DNA of 47,655 nt, taken from the NCBI GenBank assembly GCA_002501135.1, contig DLRQ01000087.1, positions 1 through 47,655 on the forward strand. Reading direction: 5' to 3'. Position 1 is the stretch's first letter. Each line of letters opens with the position of its first letter. Shown in pieces: positions 1 through 8,284 of this stretch. A model generated the notes under the pieces. It was given only the letters and a program-made list of their open reading frames with translations, was not told the origin of the DNA and made no database searches. Source of the stretch: Candidatus Neomicrothrix sp. UBA7884 (lineage in GTDB: Bacteria; Actinomycetota; Acidimicrobiia; Acidimicrobiales; MedAcidi-G1). The position numbers and the translations under genes are program-made.

Positions 1-37
1 GGCCCTGATAGCGTGTCCCCGCCCTCACGTGGTCTGA

Positions 38-110
38 GCCCCCATCGTCCAGCGGCCTAGGACGCCGGCCTTTCACGCCGGTAACACGGGTTCGAATCCC
101 GTTGGGGGTA
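38..110 (+). tRNA. tRNA-Glu (anticodon TTC)
   Basis: A full cloverleaf can be folded. The 7-bp acceptor stem pairs 38-44 with 103-109 (first pair G-T, the rest Watson-Crick), the anticodon loop reads CTTTCAC with TTC as anticodon, and a TTCGAAT T-loop is present. The discriminator is A110. No CCA is encoded, because the next bases are CGA. It is the first of three closely spaced tRNA genes. Confidence 0.96.
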
Positions 111-144
111 CGAAGGAAACGACCAGTTTCGGCTGGTTGCTCCT

Positions 145-219
145 GGTCCTGTGGTGCAGTTTGGAGTGCACGCCGGCCTGTCAAGCCGGAGGTCGCGGGT
201 TCAAATCCCGTCAGGACCG
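145..219 (+). tRNA. tRNA-Asp (anticodon GTC)
   Basis: The acceptor stem GGTCCTG (145-151) pairs perfectly with CAGGACC (212-218), with discriminator G219. The anticodon loop CTGTCAA gives GTC, and the T-loop is TTCAAAT. The three bases after the discriminator are CCA (220-222), so this one of the three clustered tRNAs may carry an encoded CCA end; it could equally be chance. Confidence 0.96.
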
Positions 220-255
220 CCATCGTCGGCCGCCACCACCAGGCGGTCGGCGTGC

Positions 256-328
256 GGTCGGGTAGCTCAGTTGGCAGAGCGTCCGCCTGAAAAGCGGAAG
301 GTCCCCGGATCGACGCCGGGCCCGACCA
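256..328 (+). tRNA. tRNA-Phe (anticodon GAA)
   Basis: The acceptor stem GGTCGGG (256-262) pairs with CCCGACC (321-327), discriminator A328. The D-arm contains TAGCTCAGTTGG and the anticodon loop CTGAAAA gives GAA. Spacing from tRNA-Asp is about 36 bases, so Glu-Asp-Phe is probably one transcription unit that ends at the hairpin immediately downstream. Confidence 0.96.
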
Positions 329-336
329 CACCTGAT

Positions 337-362
337 GGAGCCCGCCTCGAGAGGCGGGCTCC
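337..362 (+). terminator. Hairpin terminator after the tRNA cluster
   Basis: A perfect 11-bp stem, GGAGCCCGCCT with AGGCGGGCTCC, closes a CGAG loop. It starts 8 bases after tRNA-Phe. There is no T-tract, as is common for intrinsic terminators of high-GC actinobacteria. It also argues against starting the next gene upstream of it. Confidence 0.75.
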
Positions 363-403
363 GCCAGTTCCGGGCCGCTTCGCCACGACTACGGTCGCAC
401 CTC

Positions 404-1204
404 ATGCCGACCCGCGACACCCGCGTGATCCTCCCCTCTGCAAACCTGCGCGATCTGGGCGGAATCAGAACAGGCGATGGCCGCCGGGTACGACCGGGAC
501 TCCTGTACAGGGGAGGGCACCTAAACGACCTCGGCGAGGCCGACATTGCCACCGTGGCAGGTCTGGGCCTACGGACCGTTGTCGACCTGCGGCGACCATC
601 TGAGATCGAGTCCCGTCCACACCCCGAACTGACCGGCACCGAGATGCTCCACTGTCAGGTGTCCAACGACGACAACGAGTTCGCCGTCATCGCGAACCGC
701 CTCGGCGACATGACCCACCAGGTAGATGGCCCCGGCATGGTCGAGGACTACTTCCGCCGCAACCTCACTGACCGGCTGGATGCATACCGGCCGGTGTTCC
801 ACCTGGTGACAGACCCTGATCGCCTACCGCTCCTCTTCAACTGCACTGCCGGCAAGGACCGAACGGGTTTCGTGGCAGGGGTCCTGTTGAGGTTGCTGGG
901 TGTTGACGCCGACACGGCAGTGGCCGACTACCTCCTGAGCAACGACGTCCGGCGCCTCTGGATCGCCGAGCGTGAGGAGCAGCACCGCCTGGTCATTGCA
1001 GAGAGGTTGGGTGTCAACTCCACGGAGATGGGCGACGACCAGTTGACCGCACTCCGCTCACTGTTGTGGTGCCAGGCACCGTTCCTTGAGGCCGCCTTCC
1101 AGACCGTGACCGACACCTGGGGAACATGGGACTCGTTCCGAAGGAACGGCCTCGGCATCGACGACGACCGTTTCCGGGCATTCACCACAGCACTCCTGAC
1201 CTGA
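404..1204 (+). CDS. Tyrosine-protein phosphatase-like protein (DSP/Tyr_phosphatase family)
   Basis: This 266-residue protein matches the bacterial protein-tyrosine phosphatases related to mycobacterial PtpB. An N-terminal LRDLGG segment is followed by a VDLRRPSE motif, and the phosphate-binding loop is NCTAGKDRTG with Cys147 as nucleophile and Arg153 as the phosphate-binding arginine of CX5R. The residue before the Cys is Asn rather than the usual His. Family members hydrolyse phosphotyrosine and sometimes phosphoinositides. I start it at ATG 404 because an upstream in-frame ATG at 335 would run through the tRNA terminator hairpin. It stands alone between the tRNAs and the aldehyde dehydrogenase, so context gives no substrate. 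Confidence 0.85.
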   Translation: MPTRDTRVILPSANLRDLGGIRTGDGRRVRPGLLYRGGHLNDLGEADIATVAGLGLRTVVDLRRPSEIESRPHPELTGTEMLHCQVSNDDNEFAVIANRLGDMTHQVDGPGMVEDYFRRNLTDRLDAYRPVFHLVTDPDRLPLLFNCTAGKDRTGFVAGVLLRLLGVDADTAVADYLLSNDVRRLWIAEREEQHRLVIAERLGVNSTEMGDDQLTALRSLLWCQAPFLEAAFQTVTDTWGTWDSFRRNGLGIDDDRFRAFTTALLT

Positions 1205-1292
1205 TCCCACGCCATGAAACTCGACGGCGCCGTTGGCACTTCACCCCGCGTTGCTCCATGATCTGGCCGGATAACGACCACAAGGTGAGGCA

Positions 1293-2720
1293 ATGACGAA
1301 CCACAACCAGATCTACATCAACGGCCAGTGGGTGCCGTCCGACGGCGATGGCAGCATCGACGTCGTCAACCCCTCGAACGAGGAGGTCATCGGGAGCGTG
1401 CCGGAAGGCACCTCTGCCGATGTCGACGCTGCGGTGGCGGCAGCGCGGTCAGCCTTCCCTGCATGGTCGAACCTCCCCCTCGAGGACCGCCTCGGCTACA
1501 TCGAGGCACTCGCGGCACAGTTGGCTGAGCGCTCCCCGGAAATCGGCTCGCTCATCTCCCGGGAAGTAGGAATGCCGGTTGGCATGGCCACGATGATCCA
1601 GGCCGGTATGCCCGCAGCGACCACTGCAAGCGTCCCCGTGACCGCCCGTGCTTTCGACTTCGAAGAGGACATGGGTCGCTCAATAGTCACGCGTGAAGCG
1701 GTCGGCGTGGTCGGCTGCATCACTCCGTGGAACTACCCACTGCACCAGATCATGGCAAAGATCGCCCCTGCCATGGCCGTGGGCTGCACAGTCGTCCTCA
1801 AGCCCAGTGAGGTGGCACCGCTGAACGCCTTCCTCCTGGCCGAGATCATCGACGGCCTGGGCTTCCCACCCGGTGTTTTCAACCTCGTCTGTGGAGTGGG
1901 TCCAGTCGTCGGCGAGGCCATTGCCGCCCACCCCGACGTTGACATGGTTTCGTTTACGGGCTCCACCCGGGCCGGCACCCGTGTCGCCGAGGTGGCGGCG
2001 GTAAACGTGACCAGGGTCCACCAGGAACTTGGCGGCAAGTCAGCCAACATCGTCCTCGACGATGCCGACCTGGCCGCTGCCGTTCCAGGCTCAGTTGGTG
2101 CGTGCTACCTCAACTCGGGCCAGACCTGCAGTGCCCACACCCGTATGCTCGTCCCGAGGGAGAAGATGGACGAGATCGCCGAGTTGGCGGCACAGGCGGC
2201 CGCCGGCTTCACGGTCGGCCCTGCCGATGACCCCGGCAGCCGCCTCGGCCCACTCGTCTCCCAGGCCCAGTGGGACCGCGTCCAGGGCTACATCCAAAAG
2301 GGCATCGACGAGGGTGCGACGCTCGTAACCGGTGGCACCGGTAAGCCCGAGGGCCTCGAAGACGGCTTCTACGTCAAGCCCACCGTCTTCGCCAACGTCG
2401 ACAACTCCATGACCATCGCCCAGGAGGAGATCTTCGGACCTGTGCTCTCAATTATCGGCTACGACGACGAGGACGACGCAGTCGCCATCGCCAACGACAC
2501 CGAATACGGCCTCTCCGGCGGTGTGTGGGGAACCGACAGGGACCGCGCTCTGGCCGTAGCCAAGCGCCTCCGCACCGGTGAGGTCGACATGAACGGGGCC
2601 TTCTTGAACACCGACGCACCGTTCGGTGGCTACAAGAAATCAGGCAATGGACGTGAGTTGGGACGCTTCGGGCTGGCGGAGTTCCTCGAAGCCAAGCAGA
2701 TCAATCTGCCCATGGGCTGA
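1293..2720 (+). CDS. NAD(P)-dependent aldehyde dehydrogenase
   Basis: A complete 475-residue aldehyde dehydrogenase of usual family length. The catalytic Cys is Cys279 in GQTCSA and the general base is Glu245 in QELGGKS. The Rossmann element SFTGSTRAG and the EEIFGPV motif are in their normal order. It oxidises an aldehyde to its acid in the cytoplasm; the sequence does not fix the substrate. A good ribosome site (AAGGTGAGG) precedes ATG 1293. It lies 125 bases ahead of a ferredoxin-P450-acyl-CoA dehydrogenase trio on the same strand. That suggests hydroxylation and stepwise oxidation of a hydrophobic compound, with this enzyme taking the aldehyde. Geranial- or betaine-aldehyde-type specificity is possible but unproven. 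Confidence 0.92.
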   Translation: MTNHNQIYINGQWVPSDGDGSIDVVNPSNEEVIGSVPEGTSADVDAAVAAARSAFPAWSNLPLEDRLGYIEALAAQLAERSPEIGSLISREVGMPVGMATMIQAGMPAATTASVPVTARAFDFEEDMGRSIVTREAVGVVGCITPWNYPLHQIMAKIAPAMAVGCTVVLKPSEVAPLNAFLLAEIIDGLGFPPGVFNLVCGVGPVVGEAIAAHPDVDMVSFTGSTRAGTRVAEVAAVNVTRVHQELGGKSANIVLDDADLAAAVPGSVGACYLNSGQTCSAHTRMLVPREKMDEIAELAAQAAAGFTVGPADDPGSRLGPLVSQAQWDRVQGYIQKGIDEGATLVTGGTGKPEGLEDGFYVKPTVFANVDNSMTIAQEEIFGPVLSIIGYDDEDDAVAIANDTEYGLSGGVWGTDRDRALAVAKRLRTGEVDMNGAFLNTDAPFGGYKKSGNGRELGRFGLAEFLEAKQINLPMG

Positions 2721-2845
2721 CCTGAGCGGGAACTGCCCGAATTTGCAGAAAGACATACCCGCACTACCTTCTCGGCACATGCCGATTTAGTTTCCGTAAC
2801 CCGGAGTCGGTGACACGACCAGAACAGAATCAAGGGGGCACCATC

Positions 2846-3043
2846 GTGAAGGTCAAGGTCGACCGTGACAAGTGTGAGGGCCACAGCCGCTGCTATTCAC
2901 TGGCGCCAGACCTGGTCGACGTCGACGACCTTGGCAACGCCTTCGAGTTGAACGACGGCGAGGTCCCTGCAGGTCTCGAGGACCGTGCCCAGTTGATCAT
3001 CGACAACTGCCCCGAATTCGCCATCGAGATCGTGGAGGGCTGA
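2846..3043 (+). CDS. Small [3Fe-4S]-type ferredoxin, P450 redox partner
   Basis: A 65-residue ferredoxin beginning with GTG 2846, chosen because AAGGGGG sits just upstream and the longer frame (from 2810) adds a non-homologous tail. Ligand cysteines are Cys10 and Cys16 in KCEGHSRC, and one in NCPEF near the C-terminus. The place of the usual fourth cysteine (residue 13) is His. This replacement is common in actinobacterial P450-linked ferredoxins and shifts redox potential. The P450 gene starts only 3 bases after this stop, so the two are co-translated and this protein very probably delivers electrons to that P450. The ferredoxin reductase is not in the window. Confidence 0.9.
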   Translation: MKVKVDRDKCEGHSRCYSLAPDLVDVDDLGNAFELNDGEVPAGLEDRAQLIIDNCPEFAIEIVEG

Positions 3044-3046
3044 CCC

Positions 3047-4273
3047 GTGACCGACACCGAAGGATGCCCCGTCTCGGACCTGTCAACCGACTACGACATA
3101 TTCGACCCCGACTACGTCCAAGACCCCGTTCCGGCCTGGTCTGAGATCAGGGAGAGTTGCCCGATCGCCCACACCGACCGGTGGGGCGGTTCATGGCTAC
3201 CGACCAGGTACGACGACGTGCAGGCCCTGGCCAAGATGGTTCCCGAACTGTCGAGTGCAAACCCCGGACCGATCGTCGTGAACATCCCCGAGGAGTTTCG
3301 CCGCCCCGAACGTGAGGGCTACAACGGTGCAGCACCGATCAGCGCCGATCCACCTGAGCAGACCTGGACCCGTAAGGCCCTGCTACCCCACTTCACGCCC
3401 AAGGCCATCGCCCCACAGCACGAGTTCACCCAGAAGCTCTGCCACGAACTGATAGACGGCTTCATCGACAATGGCGGCTGCGACGCAGCAGTCGACTACG
3501 CCCAGCAGATTCCCCCACGCGTCATCGCCCACAAGCTCGGCGTCGACGGCTCGCGCGTCAATGAGTTCATCGAGTGGGTCAGAGGTGTCCTCGAGTTGGG
3601 CCTCACCGATCCGGCCACGAGGCTCAAGTACGGAGACACCATCCACGACTTCTTCAAGGCCGAGGTCCAGGACCGTCGCGAGAACCCCCGCGACGACCTC
3701 ATCACCGCACTCTGCAACACCGAGGTCGACGGCCAGCTCCTCCCCGACCCCGTGATCGTCGGCATGTGCAACCTTCAACTGGTTGCCGGAATTGACACCA
3801 CGTGGTCCTCGATCGGATCGGCCCTCTGGCACTTCGCAAGCCACGAGGACGACCGTCGCCGAATGGCAGGTGCCGACGACGACCTCTGGGGAACGGCAGT
3901 CGAGGAACTGCTGCGGGCCTACTCACCGGTCACGATGGCGCGCACTGTGATGGAACCCGTCGAGATCAGCGGGGCCAACCTGCAGCCCGGCGACAAGGTT
4001 CTCATGAACTTCCCGGGTGCGAACCACGACCCCGAGGTCTTCGAGGATCCCGACACAGTCATCCTGGACCGCCAGCGCAACCGCCACATTGCCTTCGGCG
4101 CCGGCATCCACCGGTGCGCCGGGTCCAACCTTGCCCGAATGGAGATGGACGTGGCGCTGAGGACCTGGTTCGAACGCATTCCCGAGTTCACCCTCTCGGC
4201 CCCCGATGAGGTCACGTGGGCCGGTGGCCAGGTCAGGGGCCCCAGGATCCTTCCCATCACATTCGGGGCCTGA
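3047..4273 (+). CDS. Cytochrome P450 monooxygenase
   Basis: A 408-residue soluble bacterial class I P450. Visible landmarks are the I-helix AGIDTT (247-252) with the oxygen-activating acid/Thr pair, the K-helix ExxR at Glu287-Arg290, and the heme loop FGAGIHRCAG with ligand Cys357. It starts at GTG 3047, 3 bases after the ferredoxin stop. Family members hydroxylate terpenes, steroids, fatty acids or alkanes; I cannot name the substrate. The neighbouring ferredoxin, acyl-CoA dehydrogenase and aldehyde dehydrogenase suggest that it starts oxidation of a hydrophobic carbon source. Confidence 0.95.
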   Translation: MTDTEGCPVSDLSTDYDIFDPDYVQDPVPAWSEIRESCPIAHTDRWGGSWLPTRYDDVQALAKMVPELSSANPGPIVVNIPEEFRRPEREGYNGAAPISADPPEQTWTRKALLPHFTPKAIAPQHEFTQKLCHELIDGFIDNGGCDAAVDYAQQIPPRVIAHKLGVDGSRVNEFIEWVRGVLELGLTDPATRLKYGDTIHDFFKAEVQDRRENPRDDLITALCNTEVDGQLLPDPVIVGMCNLQLVAGIDTTWSSIGSALWHFASHEDDRRRMAGADDDLWGTAVEELLRAYSPVTMARTVMEPVEISGANLQPGDKVLMNFPGANHDPEVFEDPDTVILDRQRNRHIAFGAGIHRCAGSNLARMEMDVALRTWFERIPEFTLSAPDEVTWAGGQVRGPRILPITFGA

Positions 4274-4298
4274 CGCCCCTGGCAGCCGGAGGCCTGCT

Positions 4299-5438
4299 TT
4301 GTCCACCGAAGCAGATTTCAGATACGAGGTCCGGCAGTTTCTAGACTCGCTGCCAGAACTTCTGAAGGACGCCAACGACCCGCTTGAACGGGCTCGCATC
4401 TACCTCGGTGCACGCTTCGATGCCGGCCTCGGCGCACTCGACTATCCGATCGGACACGGCGGTCGGGGCCTCCCCCGAGAGCTCGTCTCGGCCTACCGTC
4501 AGGAAGCATCCGGCAGGGTCCCGGGCGAGGCAGGCTTCGGCATCGGCATCTCCATGTGCCTACCCACCATCCGCGACCACGGCAGCCACGAACTCAGAGA
4601 GCGCTTCCTCCGCCCCGGCCTGAGAGGCGACGAAATCTGGTGCCAGCTCTACTCCGAGCCGGGAGCCGGATCGGACCTGGCGAGCCTCGCCACGCGGGCC
4701 GTCCGCGACGGCGACGAATGGATCATCAACGGCCAGAAGGTCTGGACATCTGGAGCATCCGACGCCGACATGGGGATTCTGCTGGCCCGCACGGACCCGT
4801 CGGTCCCGAAACACCGGGGAATCTCGATGCTTGTCCTGCCCATGGACCAGCCCGGGGTGGAGGTGAGGCCGCTCAGGCAGATGACCGGCGTGTCCCACTT
4901 CAACGAGGTCTTCATGGAAGATGCCCGGATCCCTGCCGGTTGGGTTGTCGCATCCAAGGGTGACGGATGGCGGCTGGCAGTTGCCCTCCTCGCTTACGAG
5001 CGCTCATCCCTCGGAGCTGGTGGTGGCAGACAGCCGATCAGCACAGGTCGCCTCATCGATCTGGCAAGGGAGATGTCCGTCAACACGGATCCGGTAATTC
5101 GCCAGGACCTGGCACGTCTCCACAGCCAGACATCGATTGTGGGCTGGCTCAACCAGCGGTCCGGCATCCACCCCTCGGTCACCAAGCTCTGGCGCTCCCG
5201 CCAGGGACGCCTTGCCTCGAGCATCGCCGGTCGCCTTGCGTTCCCTGGAGGGGCCGCATGGGTTGATGGAGCCGAAGGCGAGAGCTGGGCCTATGGAATC
5301 CTCGACAGCCCGGCCCACTCGCTGGGTGGTGGTACCGATGAGATCCAGAGGAACACCCTGGGCGAACGGGTGCTGGGCCTGCCTCGTGAACCCGCAGTCG
5401 ACCGCGACGTCCCCTTCAGCGAGGTCCGGCGGAACTGA
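4299..5438 (+). CDS. Acyl-CoA dehydrogenase (FadE-like)
   Basis: A 379-residue acyl-CoA dehydrogenase, a flavoprotein making the alpha-beta double bond of an acyl-CoA and passing electrons to ETF. Typical central motifs are present (YSEPGAGSDLA; INGQKVWTSGA), and the C-terminal GGTDEIQRN...GERVLGLPREP is that of actinobacterial FadE proteins. I prefer TTG 4299: CCGGAGG lies 6 bases upstream and homology begins there. An ATG at 4206 would overlap the P450 gene by 68 bases and add an arginine/proline-rich tail. The catalytic base cannot be assigned by eye. It is probably in one operon with the P450 and ferredoxin. Its electrons could reach the membrane through the EtfD-like protein at 26889. 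Confidence 0.9.
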   Translation: MSTEADFRYEVRQFLDSLPELLKDANDPLERARIYLGARFDAGLGALDYPIGHGGRGLPRELVSAYRQEASGRVPGEAGFGIGISMCLPTIRDHGSHELRERFLRPGLRGDEIWCQLYSEPGAGSDLASLATRAVRDGDEWIINGQKVWTSGASDADMGILLARTDPSVPKHRGISMLVLPMDQPGVEVRPLRQMTGVSHFNEVFMEDARIPAGWVVASKGDGWRLAVALLAYERSSLGAGGGRQPISTGRLIDLAREMSVNTDPVIRQDLARLHSQTSIVGWLNQRSGIHPSVTKLWRSRQGRLASSIAGRLAFPGGAAWVDGAEGESWAYGILDSPAHSLGGGTDEIQRNTLGERVLGLPREPAVDRDVPFSEVRRN

Positions 5439-5451
5439 GGTCCCGACACAG

Positions 5452-6204
5452 TCAGTCCTCCCCACCTCCGGGCGGGCCGGGAACGGCGGCGGTCCAGGTC
5501 TGATCCGCGGCCCGCTCAAACCATGCAGCGCTACTGCCCACGTCAGCGGATGGCGAGAGACCGCGGATGGCAGCCTTCATCCTGCGAGCGGCATCGGTCG
5601 GGAACCCGGCAACCTCGCCGGCGAGCGCCTCGGCGACCGCCAACACGTCGTCATCGTCGACCACGTCGAATGCCACGCCGAGGCGATGTAGGTCAGGGCC
5701 ATGAAACTGACGACCGCTCAGCACCAACTGCTCTGCGACCGCCGGAGGGTGTCGGGCCAACAGCCACGCAAGGTTGTTGGGAGCGGGCATCCCAAGGCGT
5801 ACCTCGCCCACCTGCAGGAAGGCGTTGCTCCCGGCGACGATCAAATCTCCACCGAGGGCGTACGCGGCACCGCCGTTGATGGCATACCTCTCGAGTGCCA
5901 CCACGACCGGAACCGGGCAGTCAAAGAGCGCCCGGTGGGCTCTCGTATTCGACTCGCCGAATGTCGACAACCAGGGTGGATGCGGATCGGCATTGAACTC
6001 CTTGAGGTCCAGGCCCGAACAGAACGCACCCTCGGCTCCGTGGAAGAGAACAACACCCACGTCGTCTCGTTCTCCAACCGAGGTGAACGCCGAGACCAGG
6101 CCCTCAACCAGCGGGCCGGTAATGGCGTTGCGCCTCTCGGGCCGGTTCAACACAATCGAGGCGACCCCGTCGGTCACACTCAACAACACATCCTGGTCGG
6201 GCAT
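5452..6204 (-). CDS. Enoyl-CoA hydratase/isomerase (crotonase) family protein
   Basis: A 250-residue crotonase. N-terminal NRPERRNAI and the oxyanion-hole segment AFCSGLDLKEF are clear, and QVGEVRLG supplies the second conserved glutamate position. The GGGxELA segment that carries the first catalytic Glu in true hydratases is replaced by a shorter GGAAYALGGD without Glu. It may therefore not be a classical hydratase; isomerase, hydrolase or decarboxylase activity is possible. The ribosome site GGAGGTGA precedes ATG 6204. It converges with the acyl-CoA dehydrogenase gene across only 13 bases and follows malic enzyme on the same strand. Confidence 0.85.
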   Translation of the reverse strand: MPDQDVLLSVTDGVASIVLNRPERRNAITGPLVEGLVSAFTSVGERDDVGVVLFHGAEGAFCSGLDLKEFNADPHPPWLSTFGESNTRAHRALFDCPVPVVVALERYAINGGAAYALGGDLIVAGSNAFLQVGEVRLGMPAPNNLAWLLARHPPAVAEQLVLSGRQFHGPDLHRLGVAFDVVDDDDVLAVAEALAGEVAGFPTDAARRMKAAIRGLSPSADVGSSAAWFERAADQTWTAAVPGPPGGGED

Positions 6205-6241
6205 GCGGTCACCTCCGGTCTGAACCTACCGGCCGTACTGC

Positions 6242-6257
6242 CCGCCTTTTCAAGCGG
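6242..6257 (-). terminator. Possible weak terminator after malic enzyme
   Basis: On the minus strand a 6-bp stem (CCGCTT with AGGCGG, one G-T wobble) closes a GAAA tetraloop about 10 bases after the malic enzyme stop. No T-tract follows, so it could be a processing or stability hairpin instead. Confidence 0.3.
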
Positions 6258-6266
6258 AGTCCCGGG

Positions 6267-7670
6267 TCAGGAGCGGCACACACCGTCGAGCATGGCAGCG
6301 GCAGCCACGGCCTCGGCCACCGCGAAGGGCACTGACTTGTCAAACACCGAAGGAACCACGAAGCCCGGCTCCAGGTCCTCTTCGGACACCGAGTCGGCAA
6401 TAGCCCTGGCAGCGGCAATCTTCATGTTCTCGGTGATGTCGGTGGCGCCGGCATCGAACGCGCCACGGAAGATTCCCGGGAATGCCAGGACATTGTTGAT
6501 CTGGTTCGGATAGTCGCTGCGGCCCGTGGCCATCACCGCTGCGAGGCCGTCGACCTCCTCTGGGCGGATCTCAGGCTCAGGGTTGGCCATGGCGAACACG
6601 ATCGGGTCAGGGGCCATGGTGCGAAGGTCGGCGGCATCGATGAGGCCCGGGCCACTGACACCGACGAACACGTCGGCGCCACGAAGCACGTCCCGGAGGC
6701 TGCCCATCCGGCGGTCGGGGTTGGTGTGCTCAGCGAACCACTCCTTGGCGAAGTTGAGCCCGTCGCGCCCCGAGTAGACAGCGCCTGCCCGATCGACTCC
6801 CACCAGCTCACCGACCCCTGCGTTACGCAGGATCTTTCCGACAGCCACTCCGGCGGCACCCATGCCGGCGATGACCACCGACAGGTCCCCGATCTCACGA
6901 CCTGTGAGTTTCAGTGAATTCCACAGGGCTGCCAGAACGACAACCGCTGTTCCGTGCTGGTCGTCGTGGAACACGGGAATGTCGAGAGCCTCCTTGAGGG
7001 CGTCCTCGACCTCGAAGGCAGCCGGTGCGGCGATGTCTTCCAGGTTGATTCCGCCGAACACCGGCGCCAGGCGTATGACGGCCTCGACGATCTGTCCAGG
7101 CTCATTCACGTCGAGACAGATCGGAAAGGCATCGACCCCTCCAAACTCCTTGAACAGGAGGGCTTTGCCCTCCATGACCGGGAGGGCCGCCTCGGGGCCG
7201 ATATCGCCGAGCCCCAGAACGGCAGTTCCATCGGTGACTATCGCGACGGTGTTCTTCTTGATGGTCAACTCGTGGACCCTTGCGGGATCGTCGTGTATTG
7301 CCATGCAGACGCGGGCGACGCCGGGTGTGTAGGCCATGGACAGGTCGTGGGCGTCACCGACCGAAACCAGCGGGAGTACCTCGATCTTGCCTCCCTCGTG
7401 CATGTCAAACGTGCGGTCGAACCAGGAGATGACGCGGACACCGTCGAGTGCGTTGACGGCATCGAGGACCGTCTGGGCGTGTGATTCCTCACGGCAGTTG
7501 ACGACGATGTCGTCGATGAGGAGGTCGCCCCTGATATCGAAACCGCCCATCGACATGATGTTGGCACCGGCCTCGCCGATAGCAGTAGCGAGGCGCCCAA
7601 GGGTGTTGGGCACGTTGTCCATCGCCACCTTCATGTTCATCGAGTACGCCGCTGTGGAGAGGTATGCCAT
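6267..7670 (-). CDS. NAD(P)-dependent malic enzyme with N-terminal ACT-like domain
   Basis: The 467-residue protein has two parts. Residues about 10-85 resemble an ACT regulatory domain (VAMDNVPNTLGRLATAIGEA). The rest is bacterial malic enzyme: SMAYTPGVA, a VTDGTAVLGLGDIGP motif, FHDDQHGTA for metal and substrate, and IAGMGAAG for the nucleotide. It decarboxylates malate to pyruvate, making NADH or NADPH. The start ATG 7670 is where homology begins; an upstream open stretch to 7805 overlaps pyrE and is spurious. It sits 49 bases after pyrE at the tail of the purL-F-M gene run. The ACT domain suggests allosteric control by a small molecule, possibly an amino acid. Confidence 0.92.
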   Translation of the reverse strand: MAYLSTAAYSMNMKVAMDNVPNTLGRLATAIGEAGANIMSMGGFDIRGDLLIDDIVVNCREESHAQTVLDAVNALDGVRVISWFDRTFDMHEGGKIEVLPLVSVGDAHDLSMAYTPGVARVCMAIHDDPARVHELTIKKNTVAIVTDGTAVLGLGDIGPEAALPVMEGKALLFKEFGGVDAFPICLDVNEPGQIVEAVIRLAPVFGGINLEDIAAPAAFEVEDALKEALDIPVFHDDQHGTAVVVLAALWNSLKLTGREIGDLSVVIAGMGAAGVAVGKILRNAGVGELVGVDRAGAVYSGRDGLNFAKEWFAEHTNPDRRMGSLRDVLRGADVFVGVSGPGLIDAADLRTMAPDPIVFAMANPEPEIRPEEVDGLAAVMATGRSDYPNQINNVLAFPGIFRGAFDAGATDITENMKIAAARAIADSVSEEDLEPGFVVPSVFDKSVPFAVAEAVAAAAMLDGVCRS

Positions 7671-7719
7671 GGGCGCTGAGCCTACGGGGCAGGCGTTGTC
7701 GACGCTCCGGCGGCCGGTG

Positions 7720-8274
7720 TCACGGCCCTTCGTACGGGAAGCCCAGATCGGGTGCCGTGACGAGTGGAGCGAACGGAATTCCGGCGGCCTCGGCGGCGGC
7801 ACCACAGGTTCCTCCCCGATCGACGACCGAGAGGATCAGCACCGGCTCGGCACCGAGTTCGCGAACCACGCTGGCCGCCTCGAGCGGCGAGGTTCCCCGG
7901 GTGACGGTGTCTTCACAGATCACCACCCGGTCACCGGGCCTGAGCGCCCCGGCGAGGCGACCCTCGACACCATGGTCCTTGGACTCTTTGCGGATACTGA
8001 AGGACCGGAGGCTGCGACCCTGCGTTGCAGCTACTGCTGCGATTCCGAACGCAACCGGGTCAGCACCGGCGGTAAGGCCGCCAATGGCGGTCACATCCGG
8101 GGGAATGACCGAAAGGGCTGCCTCGGCAATGAGGAGGATCCCCTCGGGTCTGCATGCGGACTGCTTCGCGTCGCAGAACCAGGTACTGCGCCGACCCGAC
8201 TTGAGGGTGAAGTCACCCGTGCGGATCGAGTGATCAAGCAGGTGTTCGATGAGGGCGGACCGGCCTTCTCCCAT
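7720..8274 (-). CDS. pyrE: Orotate phosphoribosyltransferase
   Basis: At 184 residues this is a normal-length PyrE, making orotidine 5'-monophosphate from orotate and PRPP in pyrimidine synthesis. The PRPP-binding motif VVICEDTVTRGTS spans residues 117-129. The basic catalytic loop RKESKDHG (95-102) is intact, and the N-terminal LKSGRRS matches the family. ATG 8274 is chosen because homology begins there; the frame stays open into purM but that part has no family match. It follows purM by 10 bases, joining a pyrimidine gene to the purine run, so both would draw on PRPP under common transcription. Confidence 0.93.
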   Translation of the reverse strand: MGEGRSALIEHLLDHSIRTGDFTLKSGRRSTWFCDAKQSACRPEGILLIAEAALSVIPPDVTAIGGLTAGADPVAFGIAAVAATQGRSLRSFSIRKESKDHGVEGRLAGALRPGDRVVICEDTVTRGTSPLEAASVVRELGAEPVLILSVVDRGGTCGAAAEAAGIPFAPLVTAPDLGFPYEGP

Positions 8275-8284
8275 GTCTCTGACC

